Position numbers and translations under genes: made by a program. The notes under the pieces are model-generated. The model was not told where the DNA came from, did no database searches, and saw nothing but the letters and a program-made list of their open reading frames with translations. From assembly GCA_021545665.1 (NCBI GenBank), contig JAJRTX010000108.1, positions 1 through 17,189 of the forward strand: a stretch of 17,189 nucleotides of DNA. The letters are read 5' to 3'. Below, piece after piece: positions 7,715 to 16,061 of this stretch. Origin of the DNA: Zetaproteobacteria bacterium (lineage in GTDB: Bacteria > Pseudomonadota > Zetaproteobacteria > Mariprofundales > Mariprofundaceae). Numbering within the stretch: position 1 is the first letter of the stretch; each line of letters begins with the position of its first letter.

Positions 7715-9090
7715 CCATCCTCTCCATCTGAATCTGACCGTTTCAGTCTGTAACGCAGGGAGCGGAAACTGATTCCCATCAATTTGGCCGCATGCGTTAT
7801 ATTACCACCTGTTTTGACCAAGGCTTCATTAATTAGCTGTTGTTCTATTGATGCCATCCAGCCATCAAGATCACCGCCTTCCTCCTGTAATGCAGCCAGT
7901 GACAGTTGCGTATGCACTGGTGAACCAGTGTATACTTCATTGAGTAAATCTAAGTCCAGATCGCGAGTGTCTGATAAGGCCAGCATCCGCTGCAGTAGAT
8001 TTTCCAGTTCGCGCACATTCCCCATGAAAGGCAGTTCAGTTAGACGTTGCAGGCAGGCCTCGCTTAATCTTGCCCGCCCTCCACTCCAGCGCCTGACTGC
8101 CGCATGAGCCAGCAACGGGATGTCTTCCAGCATCTGCCGCAAAGGTGGCATATGTACCGGCACAACGTTCAGCCTGAAAAATAAATCCTCGCGAAAGCTA
8201 CCCTGCCGGACTTCAGCTTCTAAATCGCGGTTTGTGGCAGCAATGACCCGTATGTTTATATCATGCTCATGATCTGCTCCCACAGGCCGAATCTGTCTTT
8301 CCTGTAACACACGCAGCAGTTTAACTTGTATAGAATGTGGCATTTCGCCTACTTCATCCAGAAACAAGGTTCCGCCTTCAGCTGACTCTATCAAACCTTT
8401 TCGATCAAATTCGGCACCTGTAAATGCCCCTTTGCGATGCCCGAATAATTCCGATTCAAATAAACCTTCAGGAATAGCGCTACAATGCACCGGAATAAAC
8501 GAGCCTCTGGATCGCCCGGAATGAGCATGTACATAACGAGCGGCCAATTCTTTGCCTGTCCCTGACTCACCGGTAATCAATATAGTGAAATCGGACTTTG
8601 CTCCCCGGCACAAGCGTTCACGTACTCGCTGCATCATTGCGGAACGGCCAATTAGCATCTCATGATTATTTTCTTCTTTATTAGTCGAAGTTGACAATGC
8701 CTGATCATCCACTGTCTCACTTTCTGTCGCATCAAGCAGCGCGCGCTCTACAGCCGCTGCCAACTCTCCTCCGGAAACAGGTTTGGTTAAATAATCAAAC
8801 GCTCCCTCTTTCATAGCTGAAACAGCAGTCTCTGCACTGGCATATGCAGTCAATAGTAATATTCTGGCCTGCGGCTGAAGTTGTCGGCCAAAGCGAATAA
8901 CCTCCAGGCCGGCATCCCGGCCCTGCATACGTAAATCGGTCAACACGATATCAAAAGTATGAGAACGCATAATTTTTTCTGCTTTATCAGGTGAGCTACA
9001 GGCGGTCACCTGATGTCCATGAAACTCCAAACCAAGTGATAATACCTTGCGGGCGTTGGCCTCATCTTCAACCAGTAAGATCTCAGCCAT
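7711..9090 (-). CDS. pilR: Sigma-54-dependent response regulator PilR
   Basis: PilR is the DNA-binding partner of PilS and activates sigma-54 promoters, classically that of the pilin gene. I start it at ATG 9090 (MAEILLVEDE), with AGGA upstream; a TTG at 9132 would add 14 residues deep inside pilS. The 459 residues comprise a receiver domain (acids at 8-10, phospho-acceptor D52, T81, K103), an AAA+ domain with Walker A GESGTGKE (174-181), the sigma-54-contacting GAFTGA loop (221-226), Walker B GGTLFLDE (239-246) and the arginine-finger region FREDLFFRLNV (299-309), and a Fis-type helix-turn-helix (about 424-450). All key residues are intact. It overlaps the end of pilS by eight bases. NtrC-type function cannot be ruled out by this gene alone, but the pil neighbours and PilS favour PilR. 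Confidence 0.93.
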   Translation of the reverse strand: MAEILLVEDEANARKVLSLGLEFHGHQVTACSSPDKAEKIMRSHTFDIVLTDLRMQGRDAGLEVIRFGRQLQPQARILLLTAYASAETAVSAMKEGAFDYLTKPVSGGELAAAVERALLDATESETVDDQALSTSTNKEENNHEMLIGRSAMMQRVRERLCRGAKSDFTILITGESGTGKELAARYVHAHSGRSRGSFIPVHCSAIPEGLFESELFGHRKGAFTGAEFDRKGLIESAEGGTLFLDEVGEMPHSIQVKLLRVLQERQIRPVGADHEHDINIRVIAATNRDLEAEVRQGSFREDLFFRLNVVPVHMPPLRQMLEDIPLLAHAAVRRWSGGRARLSEACLQRLTELPFMGNVRELENLLQRMLALSDTRDLDLDLLNEVYTGSPVHTQLSLAALQEEGGDLDGWMASIEQQLINEALVKTGGNITHAAKLMGISFRSLRYRLKRSDSDGEDG

Positions 9091-10639
9091 TGGCAAATCC
9101 TGTAATTTTCTGTTCCTCCTGCAACGAATCAATTTCCTGTATTTCGCTTATAAGCGGCCCTGTTACTGTAAAACAAACCTGACCTGCATCTGAATTTACA
9201 TCAACTTGCCAGCTATTGGCATCGCAAATCTGCTTCACCGTAGCCAGTCCCAGACCAATGCCATGAGCACTACCGCTGACAAAAGGTTCAAATAATTTCT
9301 TTCTTACAACATCCGAAATATTGCCTTTGTTACATATACGCAACAGCCATGAACTACCCTCTGCATCCAATTGCATCTCAACCAAACTATCAGACAAGCG
9401 ATTGGCAAGCGCATTAGACAACAGATTATCAATCAACACCCGAAAGTGATCAATATCAACACGTATCATCCTTTCGCCGCAGTGCCAGCGAATATCATCC
9501 CGTAACGTAGAATCAAGTTGATTTACTGCCGAATATATTAATTCAGCCATAGAAATCGATATCTCGGTCGGTTTCAAAGACCGGGAATAATCCAGCATGG
9601 TAGAGACCAGCCTGTTCAGTCGCAGCATTTCATCATGCAGAATCGCCTGTAACTGTACATTTACACCTTTAGCTTCACCCTGTGCCATTAGTTCCAGACC
9701 TTGTGTCATTGTCTGAATCGGGTTGCGAATTTCGTGAGCTAATTGTGCCGTCATCTGTCCAAGCACTGCCATTTTTTCCTGCTGAACAAGCCTTTTCTCC
9801 AGCTTTCTCATATCACTGATATCCACCAGTGTCAGAAGCCAGGTCGCATCATTACTCTCAGAAAGACGAGTTGCAGCCACCAAGAGAACCAGCTCACCAT
9901 GTTTGTATTCGCACTGAAATGTTCTGGAATTCGGATTGTACAGGAATTCTTTTAGCGCAGTTACAGTATTGAGTACATTTTTGACATTCGACCCCAAAAT
10001 TTGGCTGGCCGCCTCATTCATATCACTGACTTCCAGCTTTTCATCCAGTACAATGATTCCTTCGCGCATTGAGTCCAGCACTTTCAGATGCAAATCCTTA
10101 AGCCTGCGATGCTGCTGAACAACCTGATTACTGGCAGCACGCAGGGCGGCATGACGCTTGGCGATATAAGCCATGACACCACCAACAAGCATCCATGCCG
10201 AAACCTGTAATAATACATGTAATGCCTGCTGCACACTCAATAAAGTATTGGCTGACAACCATGCCTCACCGTAGACAGCTGTAATATAGCAGGAACATGC
10301 CAGCATTGTGGTCGCTATTGGCAATAGCCTATGAGCAAGTGTCCCCGAGGCGATAATAATCAATCCCAGAATAAAGGAGAATGGGCTCTCAATACCTCCT
10401 GTGGAAAATATCAGCCCACCAGCCAATAAAGAGTCACATAAAAACTGAAATGCCCACTTGGTTTTTTCTGCCATATGACTGTATGCCAGCAGCCACTGTA
10501 TGACCAGCAGGACTAAAAAGGCTATCGCAACTATCACCATCAAATACTGCATGGAGCGCGAAGCTGGCGTATAAAACCACAGTGCTGCCACCAACGCAAT
10601 TACGCCACCGGCAATGCCACGATACAAAATCAGGTGCAT
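9083..10639 (-). CDS. pilS: Sensor histidine kinase PilS
   Basis: PilS is an inner-membrane kinase that phosphorylates PilR. The 518-residue protein begins with about six membrane segments (residues 8-160) containing FSTGGIESPFSFIL, a hallmark of PilS. A PAS-like domain (about 185-275, DSMREGIIVLDEKLEVSDMN) follows, then the H-box LAHEIRNP with H302, the N-box NLLSNAL (405-411), and the G2 box GIGLGLA (460-466). The G1 box is unusual: ICNKGNI (435-441) replaces the common DxGxG, so the aspartate that normally contacts adenine is asparagine-like here. ATG 10639 follows an in-frame stop and has a weak ribosome site. An 87-base gap separates it from pilC, so it may have its own promoter. It overlaps pilR by eight bases. 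Confidence 0.92.
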   Translation of the reverse strand: MHLILYRGIAGGVIALVAALWFYTPASRSMQYLMVIVAIAFLVLLVIQWLLAYSHMAEKTKWAFQFLCDSLLAGGLIFSTGGIESPFSFILGLIIIASGTLAHRLLPIATTMLACSCYITAVYGEAWLSANTLLSVQQALHVLLQVSAWMLVGGVMAYIAKRHAALRAASNQVVQQHRRLKDLHLKVLDSMREGIIVLDEKLEVSDMNEAASQILGSNVKNVLNTVTALKEFLYNPNSRTFQCEYKHGELVLLVAATRLSESNDATWLLTLVDISDMRKLEKRLVQQEKMAVLGQMTAQLAHEIRNPIQTMTQGLELMAQGEAKGVNVQLQAILHDEMLRLNRLVSTMLDYSRSLKPTEISISMAELIYSAVNQLDSTLRDDIRWHCGERMIRVDIDHFRVLIDNLLSNALANRLSDSLVEMQLDAEGSSWLLRICNKGNISDVVRKKLFEPFVSGSAHGIGLGLATVKQICDANSWQVDVNSDAGQVCFTVTGPLISEIQEIDSLQEEQKITGFANG

Positions 10640-10726
10640 TAGTTAGGCCGGTATATCATCAGGCACTCTCGATAAGTACTGGAGAAATCCGCCATAATCA
10701 GGATTCGGGCAATAGTGTCACAGAGA

Positions 10727-11920
10727 TCAGACCACAGCAGCCATCTGAAAAATCGGCAGATACATGGAAATAACCAGCCCACCGATTACTACACCAAGGA
10801 AAGCCATAATCATCGGTTCCATCAGAGCCGTCATATTATCTACAGCAGTATCAACTTCTTCCTCATAGAAATCGGCAATTTTGGAAAGCATATCTTCCAG
10901 GCTGCCGGTCTGTTCGCCGATTGAAATCATTTGTGTCACCATGACCGGGAAAATTTTACTGGCTTCGAGGGGTTCTGTGAGTGTCTGGCCATGACTGATC
11001 GATTCTTTACAGCTAAGGATCACTTCTTCAATCACAACATTTCCCGATGTCTCAGCCACTGTATCCAGTGACTCCAGGATAGGCACCCCTGCAGCAGTGA
11101 GTGTTGAGAAGGTGCGACAAAAGCGTGCAACCGATGCCTTTCGCAGAACATCTCCCAGCACCGGTAGGTTGAGTAGTAATTTATCCAGCTGGAACTGCCC
11201 TTTCTTTGTCCGATAAATACTACGAATCATCATAACCAGCGCCACCGGAGCAAATACCACCAGATACCAGTATGCAACAAAGGCATCTGAAATCATCATG
11301 GTTACCTTGGTTGGCCCGGGCAACTCAGCTCCAAAACTGGAAAACATTTCAGCAAATATCGGAATGACAAATATCATCAGAATGGCTGTAACTACAAATG
11401 CCACAACGAGAATCGCAACCGGGTAAACCATGGCTGATTTTATTTTCGCCCTCAGGCTCAGAGCCTTTTCTTTATAGTCACAAAGACGCAACAGGATGCT
11501 ATCAAGAATGCCTCCCTGTTCACCAGCCTCAACCAGAGCACAGGACAGTTTATCAAATTCTTTAGGAAACTTCCGTAGCGTTTCACCCAGCGGATTACCA
11601 CCTTCCAGACTCTTGCGAATATCTCCAAGCAATTTGAGCATTGGTTTTTTTTCAGCGCCTCGTTCCGCCAGTTCAAAGCACTGTACCAGCGGCAAGCCAG
11701 CATTAATCATTGTGGATAGTTGGCGGAAAAACACAGAAATATCTTTTTCACTGACCTTCTCTGGAAAAATTACGATTTCAATCGGTTTTTTCTTAACTTT
11801 TATATCAATCAGGCCTTTGCGCCGCAACACTGCAACTACAAGCTCCCGATTGGCCAGATCCAGCTCTCCTCTCTGTTCCACTTTCTGCCTGGTTTTCGCC
11901 TGCCAAAGGAAAACTGCCAT
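10727..11920 (-). CDS. pilC: Type IV pilus inner-membrane platform protein PilC
   Basis: PilC (GspF family) is the inner-membrane platform on which pilin subunits are added, working with the PilB motor. The 397 residues contain two T2SSF domains: the first near 65-190 (FFRQLSTMINAGLPLVQCFE ... LVEAGEQGGILDSIL) and its repeat near 265-390 (FCRTFSTLTAAGVPILESL ... ISIGEQTGSLEDML). Three membrane spans are visible: AMVYPVAILVVAFVVTAILM (about 163-182), YLVVFAPVALVMMI (about 218-231) and IMAFLGVVIGGLVISMYL (about 371-388). The ATG shares one base with the pilB stop codon (TAATG), so the two are coupled. Length is typical (about 400). Identity is secure. Confidence 0.96.
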   Translation of the reverse strand: MAVFLWQAKTRQKVEQRGELDLANRELVVAVLRRKGLIDIKVKKKPIEIVIFPEKVSEKDISVFFRQLSTMINAGLPLVQCFELAERGAEKKPMLKLLGDIRKSLEGGNPLGETLRKFPKEFDKLSCALVEAGEQGGILDSILLRLCDYKEKALSLRAKIKSAMVYPVAILVVAFVVTAILMIFVIPIFAEMFSSFGAELPGPTKVTMMISDAFVAYWYLVVFAPVALVMMIRSIYRTKKGQFQLDKLLLNLPVLGDVLRKASVARFCRTFSTLTAAGVPILESLDTVAETSGNVVIEEVILSCKESISHGQTLTEPLEASKIFPVMVTQMISIGEQTGSLEDMLSKIADFYEEEVDTAVDNMTALMEPMIMAFLGVVIGGLVISMYLPIFQMAAVV

Positions 11921-13623
11921 TATTTAGATACCGTCACCCGCAAACATTCTTCCAGCGAAATATCCCCTGTCCTTACTTTTTCAAGCGCAGCCATACGCAG
12001 GGTTTTTACACCTTTGGAGATAGCAATGGTATTTATCTCATCCGATGACCCACCCGCATACACCACTTCTCTGATGTCATCACAAACCGGCATCACCTGA
12101 TAAATACCAGTACGCCCTTTATAGCCTGTTCCATTACATTTGGAACATCCTGTACCATGCATAGGATGATACTGCCCGATTTCGCTCTCAGAAACGCCTG
12201 CTGCCAACAGAATATCATCTGAAATATTTTCGGCATCCTTACAATGATTACAAATACGTCTTGCCAACCGCTGTGCTGCAACCAGATTAACCGCTGACCC
12301 AACCAGAAATGGCTCCACACCCATATTGACTAACCGGGCCATCGTTGAAGGAGCATCATTGGTGTGTAGCGTGGCCAGAACAAGATGCCCGGTAAGAGCT
12401 GCTTTAATACCAATGGAGGCAGTCTCATAATCACGGATTTCACCTATTAGAATGATATCAGGATCCTGGCGCAAAAAAGAGCGCAGGGCAGCTGGAAAAT
12501 CAAGACCCACTGCAGCATGCACATTCACCTGATTGATGCCCATAAAATTGAATTCAACGGGATCCTCTGCCGTCGAGATGTTCACCTCCGGCCGATTGAG
12601 TTCAGCTACGGCTGAATACAGACTCACTGTTTTACCTGAACCTGTAGGGCCGGTGACCAGCACCATGCCATAGGGTTGATGAATGGCATGTTTCAACCAC
12701 TTCAGCGATTGCTCCTCATAACCCAGTTTGCTCATATCAAGTTGCAGGCTGGATGGATCAAGCAAACGCATCACCACCTTTTCGCCAAACAAGGTTGGCA
12801 ATACTGACACCCGGAAATCAACTGTTTTAGCTCGGGAAAGTCGCAATTTTATTCGGCCATCCTGAGGGATTCGGCGTTCTGAAATATCCAGACGGGCAAG
12901 AATTTTTAACCTTGAAACCATAGCATTCCGCATACTCATGGGAGGACGCATGATTTCATGCAGTACACCGTCAATGCGATAGCGTACTCGCATCACCTGC
13001 TCATAGGGCTCAATATGAATATCAGATGAGCCGCGTTTAATAGCATCGAGCAAAATAAGGTTAACCAGCCTTACTACCGGAGCTGTCTCGGTCTCTTCTG
13101 ACAAACTCAGCTCATCGATTTCTTTTTCCGAAGTGTCGACAACCTCGACATCATAGGCACCCAAATCTGCCATCACATCCTGAAGATGCGTATCACTGTC
13201 AGTCACTGCATCCAGTTTGCTAACCAGCTGACTTTCAGGAGCAACAACTACGTCAATCTGGCAACCACTGATAAAAGCAATTTCATCGAGGCTATTGATA
13301 TCATATGGGTCTGCCACAGCCATTTTCAATACATTGCCTTTACGCGACAAGGGCAACATCATGTTTTTTCGCAATATCTCTATAGGCAGCTTAGTGAGAT
13401 CCGGCATAATTTCTGTATTATCCAAATCAACAGGCGGGCAACCAAATGATCTGGATGCAAAAGTTACAAGTTCATTTTCTGTGAATAATTTCTGCTTCAC
13501 CAGTTGCGATGTCAGCGTACCGCCATTTAATGTAATCTCTCGTATAACGTGATCCAATTGTTCACGACTAATCCGATTCTTTCTGATCAGAATATCGCCC
13601 AAACGCGATGATAGCGCCTTCAT
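11920..13623 (-). CDS. pilB: Type IV pilus extension ATPase PilB
   Basis: PilB is the cytoplasmic hexameric motor that drives pilus assembly. I start it at ATG 13623 (MKALSSRLGDILIRKNRIS), which overlaps the aroE stop by four bases; the longer frame to 13728 would add 35 residues encoded inside aroE. The 567 residues match the family. The N-terminal GspE-N/MshEN-type domain (about 1-150) is followed by the ATPase core with Walker A GPTGSGKT (325-332), the Asp box STAEDPVE (350-357), Walker B PDIILIGEIRD (388-398) and the His box TGHLVLATLHT (411-421). The four zinc-binding cysteines are present as CNHC (458-461) and CSKC (493-496), which separate PilB from the retraction ATPase PilT. Identity is secure. 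Confidence 0.97.
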   Translation of the reverse strand: MKALSSRLGDILIRKNRISREQLDHVIREITLNGGTLTSQLVKQKLFTENELVTFASRSFGCPPVDLDNTEIMPDLTKLPIEILRKNMMLPLSRKGNVLKMAVADPYDINSLDEIAFISGCQIDVVVAPESQLVSKLDAVTDSDTHLQDVMADLGAYDVEVVDTSEKEIDELSLSEETETAPVVRLVNLILLDAIKRGSSDIHIEPYEQVMRVRYRIDGVLHEIMRPPMSMRNAMVSRLKILARLDISERRIPQDGRIKLRLSRAKTVDFRVSVLPTLFGEKVVMRLLDPSSLQLDMSKLGYEEQSLKWLKHAIHQPYGMVLVTGPTGSGKTVSLYSAVAELNRPEVNISTAEDPVEFNFMGINQVNVHAAVGLDFPAALRSFLRQDPDIILIGEIRDYETASIGIKAALTGHLVLATLHTNDAPSTMARLVNMGVEPFLVGSAVNLVAAQRLARRICNHCKDAENISDDILLAAGVSESEIGQYHPMHGTGCSKCNGTGYKGRTGIYQVMPVCDDIREVVYAGGSSDEINTIAISKGVKTLRMAALEKVRTGDISLEECLRVTVSK

Positions 13624-14507
13624 GCTTCTACACTCCAGTCCGATAATGACTCCGATGTTCGGCCAAGCTGGCATTCCATCCATTGTAAAGTCAGACAGTG
13701 ATCCGGTCTCTCGCAACCATGCCACCAAGCAAATGATGCAGCACCCTGAGCTATGAGCATAGATAAGCCATCAATGGTCTGCCTGCCTGCCGATAATGCA
13801 GCACGACAAAATGCAGTTCTCCCATCCATACGATATACGGCATCAATAGCCATGCCTTTGCCTGATAATATAAAAGGAAATAACTGCTTGTCCTGCAAGC
13901 CAATACTGGTCGCATTGATCAGCAGAGCTGAACTGCCAGCAACTCTCGTTACGTGTTGTTGCTGCCATGCTATCGCCTCGCATGACAACCCAGGATATGA
14001 CTGTCTGGCAAATGTCAAAAATTCTTCCAGTCGAACAGAATTACGGTTGCATATATATAATTTATTCAATCCGGTCTGAGATAGTGCATGCAGAATAGCT
14101 CGTGCTGTACCGCCAGCACCAAACAACAGCACATCTTTGCCTGGCAAATCAATAGCCAGGCCCTCAATTGCAGTTAAAATACCACACCAGTCGGTATTGG
14201 TTCCCTGCCAGCCATTTTCTCCCCGACGCACCGTATTAACAGCTCCTATCATCTGTGCATCGGCATCCGGCTCCACAATTTTGAACACTGATTCCTTATG
14301 CGGAACCGTAACATTGAAACCCTCCACACCAATAGCCCATAAACCATCCATAGCCTGCTTGAGCAGGCCGGATTCTACGGCAAATGGAAGATAGGCCGCA
14401 TCAAAGCCGCATTGCTGAATATAATGCGCCTGAAATTGCGGCGAAAGCGAGTGACTGACCGGCCAGCCAACAATACCATATAGTTTTGTTGATCCATTGA
14501 TGTTCAT
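13620..14507 (-). CDS. aroE: Shikimate dehydrogenase
   Basis: AroE reduces 3-dehydroshikimate to shikimate with NADPH in aromatic amino-acid synthesis. The 295-residue protein has the family motifs in order: GIVGWPVSHSLSP (11-23, shikimate pocket), NVTVPHK (65-71, catalytic K71), NTVRRGENGWQGTNTDWCG (91-109, with D106), the NADP loop GAGGTARAI (130-138), and DGLSMLIAQGAASFAWW near the end. It is about 10-20 residues longer than usual at the C-terminus. It heads the minus-strand pil unit and overlaps pilB by four bases, so a biosynthetic gene is translationally coupled to the pilus motor. ATG 14507 has little ribosome-site sequence upstream. Identity is secure. Confidence 0.96.
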   Translation of the reverse strand: MNINGSTKLYGIVGWPVSHSLSPQFQAHYIQQCGFDAAYLPFAVESGLLKQAMDGLWAIGVEGFNVTVPHKESVFKIVEPDADAQMIGAVNTVRRGENGWQGTNTDWCGILTAIEGLAIDLPGKDVLLFGAGGTARAILHALSQTGLNKLYICNRNSVRLEEFLTFARQSYPGLSCEAIAWQQQHVTRVAGSSALLINATSIGLQDKQLFPFILSGKGMAIDAVYRMDGRTAFCRAALSAGRQTIDGLSMLIAQGAASFAWWHGCERPDHCLTLQWMECQLGRTSESLSDWSVEA

Positions 14508-14869
14508 GCTTTCGTCAGCTTAGAAACTCAGAGTGTATGTGTCAAAGTTTGTCATATAAATCAGATTGATACCGTTTACTTTTTTGAAGAAAAGCAGCAC
14601 TGAAGTTCCCTAAAGCCCCTTATATATTCATAGCTGATACGACTTCCGGAACTGGCTATTTCTCCTGCCCGGTCAATACAGAAAGAATCCAGGCAGGGAT
14701 GCTCAAGTCAGGCTTTTTGCCTGGCAGAGCACATGGTCTGAGCAATAAAATAGCAGGATTACTCTAGCTTTAAACACTGATAATATTTTGGTTCTGAGAA
14801 AAAAAGAGTATACTTTTTCACAATCAAATGTGATTTTTGCCTCAACTAACAGTAATGGGAGAAATAATT
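14508..14869. other. Divergent intergenic region between aroE and the YgiM-like gene
   Basis: No gene is visible here. The half nearest the plus-strand gene holds the promoter described separately. A structured block occupies about 14664-14744: CCTGCC/GGCAGG (14664-14669, 14692-14697), and TGCTC/GAGCA (14700-14704, 14727-14731) enclosing CAGGC/GCCTG (14709-14713, 14719-14723). TGCTCA (14700-14705) can pair instead with TGAGCA (14739-14744), so two folds compete. The block lies outside the plus-strand transcript and could be in the aroE leader or in a small RNA; no known class is recognised. A TTGACA with 17-base spacing to TAAGCT faces aroE (14545 to 14517, minus) but would leave almost no leader. 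Confidence 0.5.
14788..14814 (+). promoter_or_regulatory. Sigma-70-type promoter for the YgiM-like gene
   Basis: A near-consensus -10 box TATACT lies at 14809-14814, preceded by an A-rich stretch and a -35-like TTGGTT at 14788-14793. The spacing is 15 bases, shorter than the ideal 17, so the -10 box carries most of the support. Transcription would start near 14821, about 50 bases before the ATG at 14870. A short palindrome TCACA/TGTGA (14818-14822, 14829-14833) followed by TTTTT falls at the expected start and might affect initiation or early elongation. Confidence 0.5.
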
Positions 14870-15499
14870 ATGAAAGCATTCCTGACTTTTGCTTCATTCT
14901 TTAGCATGTTTGCCTTTGCACATGCCGAAACACTATATATTGTGGATCAAATCAAACTTCCCATGCGAACAGGGCAGAGCACCAGCCATTCTATTGTCCG
15001 CATGCTACCCAGTGGTATGGCTGTCAAAGTACTTGAAAAGGGCAAGGATGGTTACACACATATCCGCACGCCTGGAGCCAAAGACGGCTGGATACTGACT
15101 CGTTATCTCATGAAAATGCCCGCTGCCCGTGATCGTCTGGAAGCTGCAGAAATAAAAGTGACTAGATATAATGCTCTGTATGAAGAGAAAAAAGCTATTG
15201 AAGAAGAGCATGCCAGACTTCAGTCGGAAAACAGTAAACTCGCACAAGAACTTGCGTCCATCCGCAAAACATCTGCCCAGGCACTGGCAATGGCCGATGA
15301 AAATGAAACGCTGAAAATAAAGGCAGAACAAGCAGAGCAAGCACTTGGGAATCTACGCCAGGAAACACAAGATATTAAGAGAGGAACCTCGCAGAAATGG
15401 TTCATGCTCGGTGGTGGTGCGATCCTGCTTGGAATCATGCTTGGTCTGATACTACCCAGCCTGCGTCGGCGAAAAAAGTCACAGTGGGGACAGTATTAA
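14870..15499 (+). CDS. YgiM-like SH3-domain, coiled-coil membrane protein
   Basis: This 209-residue protein matches the TIGR04211-type layout of E. coli YgiM. It has a signal peptide (MKAFLTFASFFSMFAFAHA, cut near residue 19), a bacterial SH3 domain (about 20-85; LPMRTGQSTSHSIVRMLPSG, then DGWILTRYL), a long coiled coil (about 88-165, rich in E, K and A), one membrane span (LGGGAILLGIMLGLILPSL) and a basic cytoplasmic tail (RRRKKS). The layout means the SH3 domain sits in the periplasm, where such domains often touch peptidoglycan; the exact role is not known. I start at ATG 14870 with GGGAG eight bases upstream rather than the earlier ATG at 14837, because only this start gives a clean signal peptide. 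It may be cotranscribed with smpB, 55 bases downstream. Confidence 0.88.
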   Translation: MKAFLTFASFFSMFAFAHAETLYIVDQIKLPMRTGQSTSHSIVRMLPSGMAVKVLEKGKDGYTHIRTPGAKDGWILTRYLMKMPAARDRLEAAEIKVTRYNALYEEKKAIEEEHARLQSENSKLAQELASIRKTSAQALAMADENETLKIKAEQAEQALGNLRQETQDIKRGTSQKWFMLGGGAILLGIMLGLILPSLRRRKKSQWGQY

Positions 15500-15509
15500 A
15501 GCTTTGATG

Positions 15510-15546
15510 TTCAGACTGCTAGCCTCTTGAAATATTCAGACTAGCA
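15510..15546. repeat. Direct repeat with embedded inverted repeat before smpB
   Basis: TTCAGACT occurs at 15510-15517 and again at 15535-15542, each followed by AGC sequence, and TGCTAG (15517-15522) pairs with CTAGCA (15541-15546). The element fills most of the 55-base gap before smpB. It may be a weak transcript hairpin that ends or processes the upstream message. No T run follows. Confidence 0.35.
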
Positions 15547-15554
15547 TCCGGACT

Positions 15555-15995
15555 ATGGCTATAGTTAATCGCCGGGCGCGGTATGAATATCATATTCTTG
15601 AAACCTATGAAGCAGGCATGATTCTCACCGGGCCGGAGGTAAAATCTATTCGTAATGGTCTGGCTAATCTGGCTGAGGCTCATTGCATTATTCGCAATGA
15701 GCGCCTGCTACTCATTGGCTGCCATATCAGTCCCTATAAACCTGCAGCAATGAACAATCCGAATGAACCGGCCCGTTCGCGCCAGTTGCTGCTGCATAAG
15801 AAGGAAATTCAGCGCTTGTTGGGTAAATTAAAGGAAAAGGGACTCACGCTGGTGCCCCTGAAATTATATTTTAATGCCCGCAACTTTGCCAAACTGGAAA
15901 TTGGTTTGGCACGTGGCAAGAAGCTACACGATAAACGGCAGGATAATAAAGAGCGTGATATCAAACGCGATCTTCAACGTCATTATAAGATGTAG
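15555..15995 (+). CDS. smpB: SsrA-binding protein SmpB
   Basis: SmpB binds tmRNA and brings it to stalled ribosomes for trans-translation. The 146 residues show the family pattern: NRRARYEYHILETYEAGMIL, TGPEVKSIRNGLANL, the NPNEPARSRQLLLHKKEI segment, LVPLKLYFNARNFAKLEIGLARGKKLHDKR, and the basic C-terminal tail DIKRDLQRHYKM that occupies the empty mRNA channel. Length is slightly short of the usual 155-160, with a compact tail. ATG 15555 gives the expected N-terminus. The tmRNA gene ssrA is not in this window. Identity is secure. Confidence 0.97.
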   Translation: MAIVNRRARYEYHILETYEAGMILTGPEVKSIRNGLANLAEAHCIIRNERLLLIGCHISPYKPAAMNNPNEPARSRQLLLHKKEIQRLLGKLKEKGLTLVPLKLYFNARNFAKLEIGLARGKKLHDKRQDNKERDIKRDLQRHYKM

Positions 15996-16061
15996 GCAAT
16001 TTTCTTGGCAAAAAACTACCGTTAATACCTTCAAAAGGCTGCACCATGTAGGATATGGGCC

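Noticed and set aside
9091..9132. TTG-started extension of pilR
   Set aside because: It lies inside pilS, uses a rare start and precedes the normal response-regulator N-terminus MAEILLVEDE.
13624..13728. N-terminal extension of pilB upstream of MKALSS
   Set aside because: It lies wholly inside the aroE coding end and shows no family likeness; the ATGA overlap and normal length support the start at 13623.
14517..14545. TTGACA with 17-base spacing to TAAGCT facing aroE
   Set aside because: The -35 is perfect, but the -10 is weak and transcription would begin about at the aroE ATG. Kept only as a note.
14664..14744. 6S RNA, tRNA or c-di-GMP riboswitch in the aroE upstream region
   Set aside because: The conserved bases of those classes are absent; only generic stem-loops are seen.
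14818..14833. TCACA-N6-TGTGA palindrome as a CRP site
   Set aside because: The half-sites are in the reverse order of a CRP site (TGTGA-N6-TCACA).
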